Part shown: positions 21,417 through 23,567 of the stretch, piece after piece
Position numbering within the stretch: position 1 is the first letter of the stretch
Layout of the letters: each line of letters opens with the position of its first letter
Assembly: GCA_964549625.1 (NCBI GenBank)
Contig: CAZJVA010000009.1
Coordinates: forward strand, 1 to 23,567
Source of the DNA: UBA12474 sp964549625
GTDB lineage: Bacteria > Babelota > Babeliae > Babelales > Babelaceae
DNA: 23,567 bases
Direction: 5' to 3'
The notes under the pieces: model-generated
Seen by the model: the letters and a program-made list of their open reading frames with translations, nothing else
Database searches by the model: none
Told to the model about the DNA's origin: nothing
Program-made: the position numbers and the translations under genes

Positions 21417-23567
21417 TCAGTCTTCTTCTGGGGCGTTATTCTGTTTTCCTTTTAAACATGAGTTAATTATTGCTATATCGTTAGGAGAGGATTTTATTCT
21501 ATTTTCTTTGATGGCTCCAATAAGATAGTTTAAGATTTCGTCAAATTCTCCAAATATCACTTCGCTTGTCTCTTCATTAAGCTCTGTTTGGCAAAGAGTT
21601 GGGAGCACGTTTACAATATTGAAAAGAATTTTTTGATAAATATTGTTGAGATCATCATCATTTTTCGCTAGAAGGATTTTATAGATAAAAATTAGACGAG
21701 AACCATCCTCGACTTCGATTTTAATTATTTTATCAAATAATTTTTCTGTGAATGCCATTGCGTTTAACAGTCTTGCTATGTATGTTTCATACGCATGGGC
21801 AGCAGGTTGCCCCTCTCTTAATGTTTCTGTTGTTAGAAAATCTAGTATTATCTCTTCAGCTAGAGCGTCTTCCGGGTTGTTTTTTAATATCTTTTCAAGT
21901 ATTTCGTTTCCAGCTCTTTCGATTTCTTTTGTTCTCTGTTCGATATAGATTTTTTTAAGCCATTTTTTTATTGAGGCGAGCGCTAGTTCATTTTCAAGAA
22001 GACAGGTAAGAACGTTTTTGGCGGTTTCTGAGTAGCTAGCTTTTTTTAGTTTTATTTTGGCAGTTGCTGCGTCGATAATGCTGTTGATAGGTTCTTCTTG
22101 GAGCTTAGTATTGGCATTGAGTGTTATTTCTAGTAGTTGAAGGTTAATTTTACCTTTAGGCTGGCTGAAGCTTTTTGCTATTTCTTTCAAAATGAGATTA
22201 GCTATGTCTGTGTTTTGAGAAAGTATCGTTTTAAAAAAACTGTATTCATCTCTATTGGTAACAAAAACAGTTTGCTCGTTTAGTATTTTGATGGCAATAG
22301 GAATGGCCCATGAGAGGTCCAGCATAGGATCTTTTGCGAGCAAGTTGAATATAGCTAAAATTAAGGGGCCTTCAATAGAGGATTCTTCCTCAATTAACTT
22401 TTTTATCCCTTCTGTTAGGGCTGCTATGGATTCTGGTTGTAGTTCTTTTCTGATTTTTTCTATAGATACCGCTGCGGTCAAGTTTGTTAAAATTTTTTGT
22501 ACAGTTGTTGTAATTAAATTTGTGATTTGTTCTTTTTGTTTTGATGTTAATGCTTTGCTCGCTAATATTCCGTCAGCAAGATTAAACAGGCTTATTGCTT
22601 TTTGATTTTCGTCTAAGTCATCTTCTATGTATTTTTTTATTACGGGAAACCATTCAAAATGAATGGCGGGGAGAGTTTGGAGAAGCTCAGAAAGAAGGTC
22701 CGGATTGTTGAGGTCGGTGCTATATAGAGGAAGAATAGTCATGGGCGTTTCTGGCCAGGTTTGAGGGGGTGTCATAAACCAGAATATGGGGTGTGCTTGT
22801 AATGCTTCTTTAGAAAAATGCATCTCTAAGGTGTTTTTTGCATATTTTAAGTATCCGTGGTCTTCTGTTAGTAGGATGGTAAAGAGGAGGGTCAAGCCGT
22901 GATCCTCGTTTTCTTCTTCGGCAGATTTAGCCGCTGAGTCTTCTTTTGTTTCTTTTGCGCTAAGCTCTACTAGTGGGCGTCTAAATATAGGAAGCGTGGT
23001 GTTGGGGTCGTCTGCGTTGACGCCGTTTTCTTTGGAGAACGCTTCAATGTTAGTGGTTCCGAATAAGGCTACGAGTTTTTCTAGATGTTCATTGGCGAAT
23101 TTGACAGGATTTTTTGGGTATTCGGTTGGTTCATTAAACCATGGCTCCCCAAGGAGTGAGTTGACCAGGATGATCAGATTAGCCCAAGTGGGTTCGATGT
23201 CATATCCTTTTTCGTGATATTTGATGTTTTTTCGCTGACTGAGTATTTCGGCCCATGCATCATGCGCGGCAATATTTTTTTGGCTCTGTTTATGTGTGTT
23301 GGTTATTTGTGTTTTTTGTTCTTCGGTTGCATTTTCTGGTACTAGTCCAAGAGCAAAGTTGGGGAATTTGGTGTAAAAATCTTTGACTTGTTGAGGCAGT
23401 TCTTTGTCGGTCTTTTTTTGTAGCTCTTCCAATGAGAGCATGCCTGTTTTGGTGTTGAAGGCGAGAAGATTTATTAGGTTGCGGACCGTTGTTTCTATAC
23501 AGTCGGGAAAATTAATCTTCTTATTATCGATAGTGATTATTCCTTCTTGATATTTGATTATTGGTGC
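21417..23567 (-). CDS. Large helical protein of unknown function, 5' end outside the window
   Basis: The frame is open from the stop at 21417 to the window edge: 716 residues are visible. The ATG at 23441 should not be taken as the start. The 42 codons before it are uninterrupted and read like real protein, including FPDCIETTVRNLINLLAF (visible residues 20-37). That segment plus the following FYTKF, AWAEIL and NLIILVNSLLG motifs resembles, from memory, a domain that recurs in large proteins of amoeba- and protist-associated bacteria; I cannot confirm this. The rest is a long run of amphipathic helices with many Leu, Ile, Glu and Lys, perhaps alpha-solenoid. No membrane segment or enzyme motif is seen. 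The signal peptide, if any, lies outside. It converges on the M23 gene. Confidence 0.8.
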   Translation of the reverse strand, partial: APIIKYQEGIITIDNKKINFPDCIETTVRNLINLLAFNTKTGMLSLEELQKKTDKELPQQVKDFYTKFPNFALGLVPENATEEQKTQITNTHKQSQKNIAAHDAWAEILSQRKNIKYHEKGYDIEPTWANLIILVNSLLGEPWFNEPTEYPKNPVKFANEHLEKLVALFGTTNIEAFSKENGVNADDPNTTLPIFRRPLVELSAKETKEDSAAKSAEEENEDHGLTLLFTILLTEDHGYLKYAKNTLEMHFSKEALQAHPIFWFMTPPQTWPETPMTILPLYSTDLNNPDLLSELLQTLPAIHFEWFPVIKKYIEDDLDENQKAISLFNLADGILASKALTSKQKEQITNLITTTVQKILTNLTAAVSIEKIRKELQPESIAALTEGIKKLIEEESSIEGPLILAIFNLLAKDPMLDLSWAIPIAIKILNEQTVFVTNRDEYSFFKTILSQNTDIANLILKEIAKSFSQPKGKINLQLLEITLNANTKLQEEPINSIIDAATAKIKLKKASYSETAKNVLTCLLENELALASIKKWLKKIYIEQRTKEIERAGNEILEKILKNNPEDALAEEIILDFLTTETLREGQPAAHAYETYIARLLNAMAFTEKLFDKIIKIEVEDGSRLIFIYKILLAKNDDDLNNIYQKILFNIVNVLPTLCQTELNEETSEVIFGEFDEILNYLIGAIKENRIKSSPNDIAIINSCLKGKQNNAPEED

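Noticed and set aside
1..23567. CRISPR arrays, tRNA or rRNA genes, prophage or plasmid replication genes
   Set aside because: No spaced direct repeats, cloverleaf-like sequences, rRNA segments or phage/replication proteins were seen by reading both strands. A formal tRNA or covariance scan was not possible.

Overview
The window looks like a piece of a reduced, moderately AT-rich genome of an intracellular or host-dependent Gram-negative bacterium. The best guess is Candidatus Dependentiae (formerly TM6) or a similar protist-associated lineage. This rests on gene content, not on a database search. The signs are diderm functions (GspC-like secretion protein, MlaE/MlaF lipid transporter, periplasmic M23 peptidase), a dense block of exported proteins of unknown function, eukaryote-like ankyrin and leucine-rich repeat proteins, and a shortened UvrC. 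No rRNA, tRNA, CRISPR array, transposase or integrase was seen. A 100-base N run at 2029-2128 shows that this is a draft assembly.

Layout. All genes but one are read on the minus strand, so transcription runs right to left. At the right edge (21417-23567) a large protein runs off the window. Next is the only plus-strand gene, an M23 peptidase (20150-21352) with its own hairpin terminator. It diverges from a 516-aa exported cysteine-pair protein (18364-19914), which has a strong promoter and a strong terminator. Then come a compact UvrC (16963-18255), four small exported or anchored proteins (13748-16879) including a tandem pair of distant paralogs, and a two-gene unit (9520-13664) of an LRR protein and a coiled-coil protein. 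Both of the latter have an N-terminal signal and a C-terminal membrane segment.

From 9418 to 3157 lies a tight housekeeping run: clpB, a PfkB-family sugar kinase, tpiA, secG, mlaE, mlaF. Several start and stop codons overlap (kinase/tpiA by 14 bases; tpiA/secG and mlaE/mlaF as ATGA). It joins protein disaggregation, triose and sugar metabolism, the Sec translocon and outer-membrane lipid transport, which looks like a collapsed operon rather than one pathway.

The most interesting spot is 1318-3211. An ankyrin-repeat gene with a degenerate C-terminal J-domain and its own promoter sits between mlaF and gspC. A 44-base stretch encoding the end of MlaF is present on both sides of it: once in the intact mlaF (3168-3211) and once as an orphan fragment just past the ankyrin stop codon (1329-1372). 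This is the footprint of an inserted or duplicated cassette that left mlaF with an intact 3' end. The ankyrin gene also holds the assembly gap, and its 39-residue repeat period predicts that the drawn gap length is wrong.
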